Made by a program: the position numbers and the translations under genes. Shown here piece after piece: positions 30,713 to 44,129 of a stretch of DNA of 64,000 nucleotides; position 1 is the stretch's first letter; each line of letters opens with the position of its first letter. This stretch comes from Pocillopora verrucosa (Eukaryota; Cnidaria; Anthozoa; Scleractinia; Pocilloporidae), in the NCBI RefSeq assembly GCF_036669915.1, contig NC_089315.1:16919003-16983002 (forward strand), in the 5' to 3' direction. The notes under the pieces are model-generated. The model searched no databases. It was given only the letters and a program-made list of their open reading frames with translations, and was not told where the DNA came from.

Positions 30713-32810
30713 ATGGACGGTAGGAGGACGCGGAACACGTTACCCAAAGAAAGCAAAACCTGTGATGCGCCAGAGCCCATCTCGAACACAATATTTTTAA
30801 CTCTTACTGTATCTGCTGCACTATCAGCCATAGTGGGGAACATACTCATCTGTATGGCTGTGTATAAAACCAAAACCCTAAGAACACCCGCCAACTATCT
30901 TCTTGTCAGCCTCTCTGTTGCAAGCCTTTTGTTTGTTCCCGTGTTGGGGGGTTACTCCTTTTCTTTCACCATCAAAGAATGCGATCCGAGGGCTAAAACC
31001 TTGTGCAAGTGGTCTTCGAAAATGGATTGGATTTTATTCTGTGTTGTTATGCTTCACTTGCTGTTCATATCGTTGGATCGATTGTTAGCCATAAAACAAC
31101 CCATGAGGTCTGTGGTGCAAGAAGACATTCAAATATTGTTGTTTGGATTGCTACTTTGACTTAGCACGCCAGAGAGTACTTTTATTCCCACCGGTCCAAC
31201 CGGGTAACTCGAGTCGGCGACTCAAAAACAGCCTTCCAGCTTAGGCACTGACAGAAGGGGGCACACTTTACATTCTATTCTATGATAATTACGTGAATGC
31301 ATTCTTGTCTCCACTGTGTAAAATCTCTTTTCGTATTTACTTCAAATTTTCCGGGATAAGAGTAGTTAAAATAGAATTTTGTGCACATTCTCACCCTTTG
31401 ATCATAATTTAACCATCAAATTAAGCCCCCACGGTTGTTTCGTATCCAGTCGTTTCGCACCCAAATACAGTAGATTCGTACCCAAATTCGAGTCGGTTCG
31501 TACCCAAATCGCTGATCGATTCATACATTTATTCGAAATACTCCACGCACAAGCGCGTGAACAGACGCCCATCTTTGCCTACGACAATTAAGTAGAGTCA
31601 AGCGAGTAAGATACAAAACAAAAAAAAATTTTGTGTATAGCCTTGATATTCTTAACAAAAACAACTTAATTATTTCCTGGCGCAAGGTGAGTGTGATATT
31701 TTTAACAGGAAAGTCAATTTTCCATATTTGACTTTTTCTTAATACGAACAACTCGTGTCAAACTAATATTTTTTTCCGTTTGTGAACGTCAAAAATATAC
31801 TTTACTAATTTGGGTGCGAAACGACCGGTAACCGAGTAGATACGCCGGCGTGGCATTGACGATGGTGGATCCATTTCTTCCATTTCTAGAACAGCTTATT
31901 TTAGTGATAGAACGCACCAGTGGAAAATATCCTTGTTAGTTAACTTAATTTTCCAAGATTAACTTCGCAACCCTTCCTAGCCAAAATGCGACAAGAAGCA
32001 AGCAAGTGAAATCTGGTTTGGAGGCTACGATTGAACGACAATTCAACAAAGCCACTCCAAACCAAAATGATTGCTTATTGGAGGAACAAACTGGAACTGA
32101 AAACTATGTCTTTCATGGTTATTTCTCCTTTTCTCAACAGATACCCTGTCTTGGTGACTACAAAACGTTCGCTCGCTACAATTACTGCCCTGTGGGTCGT
32201 GGGCATCTTAGAAGGCGTAACACCGAACCTGATCAAAGAAATTATAGGAAAGGAAGGCCACGCACTTCTGGAGCTAGCGTATGGTTGCCCCCGAAGCAGC
32301 CTTATTCCACGGGAAGCTCGCATACAACCCATAATGCCTCATTACCTTACTCTCTTGGCAATAGTTATCTTGGTGCCCAGCGGTATCATGCTAGTTTCAC
32401 ATGCGTGGATTTTCATGATCTCCTTTAGACAGTACAGACGAATAAGAACACTAGAGGACGCTTTCTCGCGAAGGCATGTCACTGAATTGCGCGCCGCCAA
32501 GACCGTAGCCGTCATCGTGTTTTCAGCGTTGGCTTGTTTCGTACCTGTTCTCGCTGTGACTCTCATCACAACATTTGAGCCGCCCAGCGGTAACTCACTG
32601 AACGCTGGTGAAAGGATTGTTAAGTTCAGACTCTTTCCAAGTCTAAAAATTCTGTACTTGTTAGCAATAAGTTTGAACCCGTTAATTTACGCTTTAAAAA
32701 GTGAGCCTTTCAGGCAAGCAATCAAGAGGACAATTCGACCACGTCGTGCAATCTGTCGCCCAAACCCTCCAGGGAACAAGTTCAATGAAGAGCTTGCTGT
32801 TCGAAATTAG
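30713..32810 (+). CDS. rhodopsin-like (class A) G protein-coupled receptor, two coding exons
   Basis: Exons 30713-31107 and 32141-32810 join in phase 2 (AG|A, Arg) across a GT-AG intron, giving 354 residues. Helix 1 carries IVGNILICMAVY (GN motif) and helix 2 has LLVSLSVASLLFVPVL, where the usual Asp is not obvious. The helix 3 end is LDRLLAIKQPMRY in place of DRY. A Cys-containing second loop follows, then helix 6 VIVFSALACFVPVL and helix 7 LNPLIYALKSEPFRQAIKR, the NPxxY motif and helix 8. The ligand cannot be predicted; it resembles the large set of cnidarian orphan receptors. Intron start GTCTGTGG is a legitimate donor, and CTTTTCTCAACAG a strong acceptor. A paralogous fragment is at 4648-4912. 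No signal peptide. Confidence 0.85.
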
Positions 32811-34379
32811 CTTCCAGTCTTCCAAAACAATAGGCGAATGAGGTCTAGTCAGTTAGAAACCAAATATCTCACAAAGTCAGTAAGTAACTTTTTTAAGGGG
32901 GGGGGGGGGGTGGTAAAATTTAAATTGACCTAAAGAACATACAGTGGGAAAACTATTTAAAATAAAATGACGAGGAACGATTTTAGATAAGAGGCATTTT
33001 TAGAGATGAGTCTGAGAGCTTCGTATCTCCAGTTATCGGTGAGTGCAAAAGCATTCCTTAGGGTAGAAAACTTGTGTTTATACCAGGTTATGGGAATCAT
33101 AAAACAAGATATTTATGTATGCAATGCGTATCTAGAGTTAGTTATGACTCAACTTGTACAGAGAAGTCACCATGTTACTGAGTGTAAATCAAACAATGTC
33201 ATTTCATGTAGTTTAGTCGTAGTTTCATCGATTTGTTATAATTTAATAAAGCCGCATAAACCAATCATAAATGTGTACATGAAAATAAGCTCAATGGCCA
33301 GTAAACAAACTTACTATTTCTTTCATTGTATGGAGGTGAGGTGAAGAAAACAGGAAGTGGACATAAGGGAGAACATGTCTAAAACAACAAGCTAGAAATT
33401 TCAGATTCATCGATGTTTGTCACCAAGTCTTTAAACCTTGTTACGATCAGGTATCTGAGATGAGAGTACATTTCTTAAAAAAAGAAAATTCATATTGCAT
33501 ATGTGCCAAGTAGCCCATATACTACGGGAGCTTATTTTCAGTTTCCATAGAAACAAGACATACCAAGATGGCATGCCAGTGCCCCACCCTAACCATACTC
33601 GTCCCCTTGCGAGTCAAATCCCAAATTAGTGAAATGAGGTTTGGTAAAACCTGGCCTTGAGTAGAAAGAAGCAAGGTGAGAAAAGTGTCTTGCTTTAAGT
33701 ACTACACAATGATCCTTGCCACACTTAATTGTCAAAATAAACAACCTCTTAATGATTATTGTAGCGGCTTGTTTAAGGGCCTTTTGAATCCAGCTGTGCA
33801 CGAACCATTGTATTACTTGGATACTGTACAAAAAGCAAAATAATCAAGAACAAAACCAAAACCACAAAAAGGGAGAAGTGGCCATTATTTTGCTTTCCCA
33901 TACTAAAAGTCCCCTGGAATGACTGGGCATCAAACACAAGCTTGTGAATCAAATCACCATGTAAATCTTTCATGTCACCGAGAATAAGCCTCAGGAAAGA
34001 ATATTTCCCTCGATACCCTGCTTCCTTCACACTCCAAAGTAAACCGATACATTTTGAAGGTAAAAAGCTTTTCCAATTTGTATTTTATTTTTCTTTGCTT
34101 GGCATGTCTACCACCAAATGGATATGACATGACTCTTTTACAGTCCATGGCAATGCTCAATATGCCCATATGCCAGTTTGAAAAGAGAACATAGGTAAGA
34201 CTGATCGGAATGATTTAATGTCTTTCCTAGGCTATAAAATAGTAAAATACGATACAATACAATACAATTCAACAACATTTCTTGACCTCTGATCAATATT
34301 ATGAAACATCACGTGTCTGAAATAATCCACTCATGAAAAAAAAAAAAGGCTCTAATATCTCCAGTCCTGCTTACTTTGA
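32811..34379. other. intergenic between convergent receptor and nicalin genes
   Basis: Contains a run of 14 G (32897-32910) and AATAAA-like signals near 33243. A minus-strand frame at 33773-34030 holds a hydrophobic segment (SLFVVLVLFLIILLFVQ), but no gene structure could be built around it. It may be nicalin 3' UTR. Confidence 0.45.
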
Positions 34380-37300
34380 TCAAGGTTGTTTTGCCTTCAT
34401 GTTTGACACAGGTCTTGGAAGGATTTCAGTTAAAATGTTGAAGTTCTGTTTATAAAAAAGAAAAAGTGTAGGTAACCTTTTATCAATAGATACTAAGTTT
34501 GAAAGACCTGAGTGGGGTAGTTTTAAGGTCGATTAGTACGTGCACACCTTGATCATAAAAGTGATCTATGAATTGAAATACATGTAATAATGTTCATGAT
34601 GATGCTGCGACAGCCTAAATGGAGGGTATCAGTGCCCAGAGACGAGCTTTTGACAATCACAGTTGCTAAAACCTTCTCTCCTATCGTTCCTTAAATAATC
34701 ATTCTGCATGACAAGCTGAAACGCACTGATCAGACTGTGCAATTACAGACCATGTAGCTTTAAGTTACGAAAATTTTTCATAATTAATTACATACCACAA
34801 GAGCAAGATAGAACATTCCCAGATATGATGCAATGCCAAGTGCTAGAAACAAATCAAAGACGGCTGGCTTCACCCTGAAAAAAAAAACAAAAAAAAACAT
34901 ACAAAATTCTACAAGCTGCATTTATAAAAAGACATGTGACATGTAAATCAAATTGACTTGGTCAAAATGCAGCAATTCCTTAAACAAAATTAAATGAGAA
35001 AACACCATTTTTAAATAATTAAATTCAGAAAGTTCTACTCTAGTGGAACAAAACTTCTGAAGTAATTGTTTCAACCTTATTTGGAGTGCAATGTAGTTGT
35101 CATGTTTTAAACCTACAAGAAAACCACCACTCAACTTTTTCAATAAATATTTCCTCAAGAAGTTTTTTTCCCATAAAAGATCTTTCATAGATATGCATTG
35201 GGTAAATCAACACTACACAAGGACTATCTTTCAATTCCCATTTCTTACCTGTATGCAAACATCGTTGCATCAGGCCGGTCATAAAAGACAAACTCGGGGT
35301 CCCTAAAAACATGCACATAAAACAATATAAATAAAACTGGTTTAGAAAGTCTTAAATGTTTGAGAGATTTCTAAAATGTTACATGTACAGCAAACAAAGA
35401 GGTGCAGAGAAGAGAACTGTGACCTCAATCACACATGCATACTGTTGACATGGTAAAAATGGTGAAGTTCTGCACAAAAAAGTTTGGTGTTTCAATCTCA
35501 GTATGCAATGTGCAAAAATTTCACATCAAATTTTCATTGACTTTTATAAAGCATCTCACCTTTTATCAGCTTTTGCTGAGAATCTCTTAACATCTTTGAC
35601 AAATTTTGAGAAAGTCTGTGAATGTAAGTAAACACATTTCCAATACATGTATACAAATTATATTCAAGGGTTTTATTACAAACTTACACTAATTTACCCG
35701 CTCTAATCTAATACCACATTTCATAAAAAAGAAACTACATCTGGGACCCAAATTGATCATTTTCCATCTCCTCACCAAAGAGCTTATTGATGACTTTATT
35801 TCCCAAGTTCTTTTAGCAAAATAGACAATAGCAAGAGTCAAGATCATTTTTACCTGCTCTAATCCAGTAAGAAATGGATGGTCTTTATGAAAAAGCTGAG
35901 CTGCCCGTGCTTGGGATCCAAGATAATCCATCCACGTTTTCACAAAATGTGAATCTACAGCCTGGTGAAATTAAGACATGAAATTCATATATTTTGGTTT
36001 GAAGAAAAACAAACATACATCAATAATTTTAAAATTCCTATCAGCTTCAGAGTCTAAGGTTAGTGCAAGTACATGTACAATGTAGCTTCAAATCAGGAGA
36101 AAAACATCACTGATCAAGGAACCATTCATCAAAATAATAAGCTGGCCAACAAGGTTCTGAAACAAGTGATAAAAGTGGTGAGCTTGTAACTATATGTAAA
36201 TTGTATTTTGTTTTGTACCAAAACAATGAGGATATTATTTTTATTAGGTTTTTCAAACTGGAGCTTTACTGACTTTAAACTTATTGCTAACTCACCATTG
36301 AAGCACTGAACACTCTCATATTCTCTGGATAACCCTGCCAAAAAGAATACAAAATGCAACTGTTGAAACTAACCACTCACAGTATATAGCATTATCCTTC
36401 CTAAGGCTATACATGAACATTCAACTTCATTGCCTTAAGAATACAAGTACTCTTGCAAAATGGAGGTAAAAGGTTGGGTCCCCATAATTGTTGACCACAA
36501 TCCTCTTAAAAAAGATAAATATGAAAAGCATATTTAAACTGGGAAGCAGCAGCCAAGAAACACAAAAATGATCACTCAAAACAAATAATAGTCACCACTT
36601 GCTAAGTTATTGAAAATAAGAGAGCAATGAAACAAAACATTAACTGTTCTTATGGTTTTGGTACCAGATCTCTGAACTGCAAGGACTCTGAAATGGCCTA
36701 TTGCCACTTAAGTATAAATATGTAAAAGGAAAGAGGCTAACAAAGCCTGAAAAAATGCTTAGGGGCAGTCTTTAATCAACTCCTAGCCAACCCAAGAAAA
36801 ATGAATACAATATGACTCCCAGTCCCTCCATGCAACAGAAATTAATATTAACCATGGCAGCTAAATGTACATGTAAAAGTACATGTATGCAAGTGAACCT
36901 GGTTCTGTACACAATCCCAACCTTTTTGTGATCACAATTTGCCCATTTAGAGATCACCTTTGTTGTTAAATTAAAAACATGTCTGGCCAGAACTTCAGCA
37001 ATATACTCTACATTGCGCTCTAATTTCCCATCATTCTTAGAAGATCTGAAAATAAAAAAGGGGAAAGAAGGTCACATGTATGTCAACATTCACATCGCCA
37101 ATAAAAGCCAAAGATGACCACAAAATCAAAAGTTTTAAAATGAAAAGTGCTGTCATTATCATACATTATACCGTGTGGTTCTTTTTTGAAAAAAAATATG
37201 CATACTGCAAATCATCATCATCTTACATGTTATAACTAAATAAATATAAGTATTTTTATTGTTGTAATGTACTATTAAAAGTAAAATGTACATGTAATAA

Positions 37301-40300
37301 GTGAGTATTGTCCTCTATCAGAAGCGATCATGTTTGTCCAAGAACTGGGGTTTATTAGAGAATAAGACCAGTCAAACAGAATTTACTTCTTAAAAAAGAG
37401 TTGCTTATCTTCAATGATTGATGAATGTCTAATAAGAGAAACTGTACTGCAGCACTATTTAGGAATATAATATGAAATTGCAGTTTTCAGACTGCAAACT
37501 CTACCATAGTTTAGAGAACTGACCCAACTTATAATTACAAAACGATGTTAACCACAAAGTTATTATTTGAAGCACTTTGCACACTTTGTGAGTTCAATTT
37601 ACATCTAAGTTTATATTTGTTCTTCAACACTTGAAAACATTATATATTGTTATAGTATTTTACATAGTTATAGTATTTTACATAGTTATAGTATTTTTTA
37701 TTTTTATAGTATTTTACTCTGCTAGCGGGTTTATATTTGTTCTTCAACACTTGAAAACATTATATATTGTTATAGTATTTTACTCTGCTAGCGGGTCAGA
37801 GCAGAGCTAAACCCCTAACTTGCAGCCATATTAACATTTCCTCCTAAGTGGAGATGCAATTAACATTCAATGGGCAAACCATTCATTTCATACCAGGACA
37901 TAAACAACTCACTTCTTTTGTATGTAAATAAAGAGTTTCCTCCCAAAAAGTTATAATTCTACCTAGTTTTTCAGAAGCTGGAGACAACATGTGATGTTGA
38001 CAGCTTAAGTAATATAAGCAACTAGTGTCAAATATAAAATACATGTACATGTACATGTTTTGGTTTATGTGGGCTAATTTTTGGCAGCTACAACAAAACA
38101 AAAAAAGGCCAATAAAAAAATACAAACAAAAGACAAGAAAATGATGAAGTAATCTTACCTAACATCAAAGATTGATGACCTTCCTAAAACTTGTGGGTCC
38201 TCCAAATGAGATAATGTACCAGCTGGAAGACGCTGTGTGTGCAGAGAAAATCTTTCATGTTCCCATGACAATGTCTCCTCTGCCAAGTTAATTTTCTTGT
38301 GGACCATAGTAAAGTTGAGTTCCTTGAAAATTTCTTTTGCTACCTAAAAGAGTGATGGAACATGATTCAAATTAATTGATACCTTGATTTAACAATAAAT
38401 GAGAAAAATAAGAGAATCAAGAACTGCTAACATCAGTTAGCATCTACACCTGCAACTGCCCCATCACTATTTTGGTTGCTATGGAATGTGAAAAAAAATA
38501 AAGTGACAAATTTTGAAGCAAATGCTACCAACTGGCACCTCTGCACTAAGTGGTTATGTAGCAACATGATGAAGTGTTGTGTTTTTTGTCTACAGCTTGA
38601 CTGAGATAAACATTTGCACAAAATATCATAGGTATTGTGGTTACAATTATTTTTTACCTTTTTATTGCAATCTTTTTACAACGTTAGCTAATAAATACAT
38701 TGGAGCTCTGAGTAGTTATATTCATCGGAATAAGTTGGAAATTGACTTACCATTTTAAATTCCTGTCGGATTGAAGAATAAGATACTTAAGTTAATGAAC
38801 AGTGTCTTAACTCACAAAAAGTAGAGCCTACATGTAGATATACAATTATAGAGCTGATGATGACTTTCTGCAGTGGAGTTCATTCAATCTGAAACTTTGG
38901 ACGTATTCTGGGTGTTGTCTTTGTCCAATTCATCATGGTTGTTGACTCTGAGTAACTTTTACCTTACAAGTCCAATCATTTGAAATGGTTTTCAGATGGT
39001 TTGATAAGATAGAAATTTGCTATAGTCTGCATGGCTATTATAGTCATCCTTGTTTTTCTGACAGCTTCTGCAAACACTTTAAGGTTGTATTTGACTCACT
39101 CTGAGGGCTCATCAAAATGCGGTATGACTCAAAAGTGCTCAGCAATACTACACACCAACAAGTGTAATAAGATATATTGAACTCACCTCTACTAAAGAAA
39201 ATGCAGGAGTTCCTTCTTTAGGAGGTTTAGAAACATGTAAAAACATATGATCTGTCTTCCCAATGCTATCCAGACATAACACATAGTCCACATCACTGAG
39301 TACACTTGTTTCTGTTGGGACATGCAAATCAACAACTCATGAAACAATGGTCCAAAAGAAGTTCAGTAGTGTCAGAAATTGATGGTTTGATCCTTAGAAC
39401 CTAAAAGTGATAAGTGTTTAATTTCTCCTCACAATATCACCCTTGACTCGCACATTTAAGTCACCAGAATAAAGGAAATGACCACTAACTAAAGAAACTA
39501 TTGATTGTTGAAAAAATTCTCCTAATCAGCTCCTTAGGATATATGGTGAACAAGATGGAGAAAACCAATACTAATGGTTGGGTGCGAAGGGTGAATTCTT
39601 GATACATTTAGTGCATACAGTTCAATTCTGATTTTTTGAACACTCAATTTTCTTTTCACCACGCTTGACCCTTGTGTACACATATCTACAAGTACCTACC
39701 TGGGTTATCCAGATTGTCTTCAAGCCATCTTTTTGTCCCTTGATAATTGAATTTTCCTCCACCAGACAGAAAGAACACCAAATTATATCTTTATAATGTT
39801 AAGAAAATTTACATTATCAGGTAAACCAGTAGGTTAGAAGACTTGTTTCTACATCCAACTATCAAACAGTAAGTGTGCTACTTCAAAAGAGTATTCAGTA
39901 ATTAAAAGGACACCTTGCTTGCATTCTAGGATCTGCATACAATCTGAAAAAATCACAGAGAATGCATCAAAGTTTACCCAACAAATGGAAATTATATTGA
40001 TTGCTGTTGTTTGAAATGTTCTAGCATCCTGTTGTCTGAATTTAAAATTTTTGCTGCAGGCTTTACTTTCTCTTCTACTTGAGGCATGTAAAAATCAGCC
40101 CAAAAAAGTTTTTGTTTTACATACGTGTACAACTGTAGCCATTATGAGGTTTTATTACATATTTGAGGCACAGACTGTACATGTCTGAAGATGTACAATA
40201 AGTTAAATTTCATCAGCATTTGGTAGCAAGTGTGAAAGTCAATTCCTCAAATTCAGTCTTCAAAGCTGTATCATGATGCTGTGTGTTTTGCAATGAAAGG

Positions 40301-43300
40301 ATGTGCCATGTTGCATCCTGTTATTTTGATATTTTTTAAATGAAGTAAAGTATGAATCAAATTTCTTACTAACCTTGAAAACAATCTTGCCAATTCCAAA
40401 AGAGCCACAACTCCACTACCATTATCATCTGATCCAAAAGAAATACTCTAAAAAGAAAAAAGAGATTATATAAACACGAGATAAAATATTGCATACATTT
40501 TAAAATATTGCATACAATTGTTCATGCACTAACTATCATTGCACTTCAGATTTCATCAATTATTGGTTTAAAAACACCTATTATTATAACATTAATTGTT
40601 TCCTTTCTACCAGCATAAAAGTATCACCTTGATACAAAAACTCAGGACTCACAAATCCTTACTAGGGTCATTCCTCTGAACAGCTACAGTACATGTAAAC
40701 TATAAAGTTTAAGAGCAAGTCTTAACATTCACTGCGAGTTAACAATTGCCTTACCGGTGCTATGCCAAAGGCATCATAGTGAGCTACAACAGCAATAGTG
40801 GGTAGTTGTTCATCAATTCCCATTCCTGACAACTTCCCCTAAAATCAACACCAGAAAAAAAACTCACAAAACTACGCATGAATCTCCTGCTGCTAGAGGC
40901 TAGAGCAGCAGACTAAAATGAGCAAGTTAATGGTTTAAAAGTCAGTTTAAAAGTTCATGTAAATCTTGTCTACTCAAATCAAAATAAAATCACCTTTAAA
41001 TAGAAATCAAATCATAGTGTGTTCTAACAAAATAAATGCACTCCATTTATAAAAAATGTTCAAAATGTTGCAAAGTTCTCTTCCACTCAAGGCAATTCAT
41101 CTGCACAAGAGTGGCTTTTAACAAAGCTTTTGTTCTCCTTTCCCCTCTCGGCTCAGATAAGGCATGGTATATAACCAAACTGAGTGCGATTCATGGAGAA
41201 AGGATTTTCAAATAAAAAAAAATATTGATAATTTTTTCAATCCAGAGTCCACTAAAATTTTGTTTTTCAAAAACATTTTCTCCAAATTTGAGTTGTAAAA
41301 ATCTGTTTGTAGCTGTGAGTACAGCTTATACACTGGTATATACAGTAATTATGTATTAAACAGTAAATCAAAAATTATTCTGAATGATACCTGTAAACTT
41401 GTAATAGCTGCATCTTTAATCTGTTTGGCTTCTCCAACATTCACGACCATTTGGTATCCACTAGCTGATGCAACTCCAAGTAAAGCTAAAATCACATAGT
41501 CAAGAAATATCAACTAACATGTAAATTGTTGGTAAAAACTCAAGGACTACCAAAATCATTGCTCTCTAAACTTGATCATACAGTAGCTACATGTATAAAA
41601 ATGTAATACAGCTCAGTTATGGGTACATTAGGAATTCACCTTAATGTTTCACCAGTAATAAAAGGGTCTACAAGTATTAGTTATGACTGATAAGGCCTGG
41701 GTGTCCCCAGAACCAACGAGCTGGACTTTGGGCTCAAGCCCTTGTTGTGTCCTCGAACAAGACACTTTAACTTTCACAGTACCTCTCTCTATCCAGGAGT
41801 ACAAAATGCTAGCAGCAAAAAGTCTGAGAAACTGAGAAAGATGTTGTTTGTCTTGCCAAAGAGTCTCTATGGAGAATTAAACCCCTTGAATATTGACAGA
41901 ATGCTACATACTTCTTATTCCAGGCTCCTGAAAACTATTGTAGCTTGGAAGGACTAACCTTCTGACTCATTGGCTACAAGTGGTTTTGTCTTTTTACCAA
42001 CAACTCTTATTCTGCATCTTTTGCCTTTCCTTACCTGATCTAAAAATACAGAATTTGTTACATACCTTCAAATGCTGAACCAGCCTGGTCACTGGTCACA
42101 GCTGTTTTGATATCATCATAAATTTTTGATAACTCTTTGTCTTCATAAGCAAAATATACAGCCACTGGAACTTCAACAGTCATAAGATCTCTCTCCAGTT
42201 GCTGCCACTCCTAAGAAAAAAGGGGAATGTTCAAAATACATGCAGGTTACTCTGTTCAACATTTTGAGGGCATCAGCAACTCTACATGTCCGAGATACAT
42301 GTACATGCACTCTTAAAAAAATTTGACCTGCATAAAATTTCCAGGGGTATACATATACACACAGTGTACATAAATTGTTTAAATAGCTCTTACTTCTCTA
42401 TATACTATGAAGGTAACTTAGACAACTTTCTTAGATAACTTCATTAAGAAACTGAAATGATTTTAAACACTTCACTGCTCAAAAAGGAATTCAGAGTCAA
42501 CTCCTTTTCCTTGAACAAGTATATTTGCATGTCTGAAATAACCACAAAAATGAAATTTTGCAGTCTCCTTTCACCTAAACTTGTAAAGTAATAAACTGCC
42601 AATTACTGGCTATTGTTTATCTATCTCCTCTTGCCTCATATTCTTGGAGAAAAAAAAACCTTGAAACATTGCATAGAATTGATTTAAATTTCAAACAAAG
42701 AACAAATCATCAGGCACATGTTGAATACTTCTTTAACAAAATGGACAGAAACAATAACCTCAGTGAAAAGCCATCCAATTAAGAGTATTACTAAGCATCA
42801 ATACTATGCTCAGCATAGTACTGCGAGAATGAAAATGGAATTCAGAAGGAGTCAAGTTAGTTTGCCAAGATGTTCTTCCTGACTCCATCTTAAAGGGTAG
42901 TTAAGAAGCAGATTTTAACAGCAAAGCAGGCCATCAATTAAACTCTTTTATAAGAATTTCTACCTCCAACTGTTCAAGGGAAGCCACAGATGTATTTTTT
43001 GGGAGCAGAATCAGTACTGCCCCTGCCCCAAGGGTTTGTACAGCATCCTTAAATTTATCAATGGTGAGATCTGATAGCCTTGTTACCACACAGCGTCTTG
43101 TCAACATATCAGAGGTCAGGGGTCGTGCTTCCATGTTTACCAGTGAGCTGCGAGATCCTATGATGTAAAAAAGTTCATAAGTTTTGTCTACCCTTTACTC
43201 ATTTGATATAATTTTTCTCCTTTTTCATGAATAGAGAGTACACTGTGTGACCTGTAATTAATTACCTACAAGTAGAAATAGTCTCATAAGTAATGTTTCT

Positions 43301-44129
43301 TTTGTTCCAGCCTTCTATGAAGATTAATATTTCAGGAACAAATGAACACTGATATGGTGCTTCACAAAGGCACATCCTCTTTCCACAGAGATAATCCCAT
43401 CCCTACCATCTGAATACACAAAAGATTGCTCACAAGCACTATCCTTCTACCCCTTATGGTGCTAGAACTCCATTTATTTTTCTGATGAAAATCTCTCCAA
43501 CCCATCACAAAAAAAAATCCTCATTTAGTATCAACACAACGACAGACATACAAGTGAAGTTGGTGGTCTTTTCTACTAAAATCTATGTTAAAAGATTGAC
43601 AATTATTTTAATTAGAAACTGAAGTGAATCATATGACCTTGGTAATGATTTGCTCGGGTCGTATGGACCATAAAATTGTCGTCCAAATACTGAAAATGGG
43701 GAGAACTCTATGTACTCACCGTAAAAAAATATATAATACTGTCACATAAGAAATTTTTGTACTAAATTTATTTGAGATTTTCATCGAGAAAGCGTGAAAC
43801 AGGGAGTGTGCATCATGTACATGCATACGGTAAATGGGACCGTTGAAGAATACTCTGTGAATAAATCCACGAATGTTCTTCTATTGTATTGCTTTAGGAT
43901 GAAAGATTCAGCATTATTTTTGTATTAATGATTTATTCATCGGTGAAGACTTACCGCTTTGAGTTTGGTGAAGGTCAAATTGTTGCATTCTGAATACTGG
44001 AAACTCGTGCGCGGCCATAACAGGTGAAGCGGGGCCACTCAGTAGAACTATTGGTACCACAAACAGAACTGATATGGAAACAGGAAAGTTCCTGAATAGC
44101 TCCAGAAAATCAGGTACGTTCTCCCACAT
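34380..44129 (-). CDS. NCLN: nicalin, 17 coding exons
   Basis: Exons on the minus strand, all GT-AG and in phase: 44129-43955, 43157-42964, 42210-42066, 41485-41391, 40838-40755, 40447-40374, 39943-39914, 39788-39700, 39311-39187, 38343-38159, 37045-36958, 36334-36296, 35961-35854, 35615-35560, 35302-35249, 34874-34796, 34445-34380. They give 561 residues, close to the 563 of human nicalin. A signal peptide precedes [15 protein letters not shown]; the aminopeptidase-like core has [52 protein letters not shown] and [11 protein letters not shown]; the C-terminal anchor is [16 protein letters not shown]. Nicalin partners with NOMO and TMEM147 in an ER membrane complex that helps multi-pass protein biogenesis. 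Start is the ATG at 44129; a GTG three codons earlier is in frame. The last exon (KAKQP end) is the least certain. Confidence 0.93.
37608..37795. repeat. AT-rich tandem repeats in a nicalin intron
   Basis: A block of about 60 bases starting GTTTATATTTGTTCTTCAAC occurs at 37611 and again at 37730. Between and within them the 17-base unit TTATAGTATTTTACATA is tandemly repeated. Located in the intron between exons 10 and 11. Confidence 0.8.

Larger units (their letters stand above)
23168..32430 (+). repeat. arm B of the segmental duplication
   Basis: Counterpart of 1-4915 with the intact fucosyltransferase 3' end and intact receptor, interrupted by a LINE (24927-28391). 23584-24926 is the downstream spacer, almost identical to 417-1739 and without a gene. 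28391-29125 pairs with 2068-2807. Confidence 0.85.

Noticed and set aside
32031..32140. N-terminal extension of receptor exon 2
   Set aside because: It lies within the intron upstream of the CTTTTCTCAACAG acceptor; joining exon 1 to 32141 restores the DRY-region sequence.
32006..32428. Plus-strand 140-codon frame overlapping receptor exon 2
   Set aside because: Wrong frame; receptor motifs are in the overlapping frame that joins exon 1 in phase.
33773..34030. Possible small membrane protein or terminal nicalin exon with a hydrophobic helix
   Set aside because: 34445-34380 fits better as the last nicalin exon (phase 0, KAK-type end, strong acceptor); the other frame has no supported structure.
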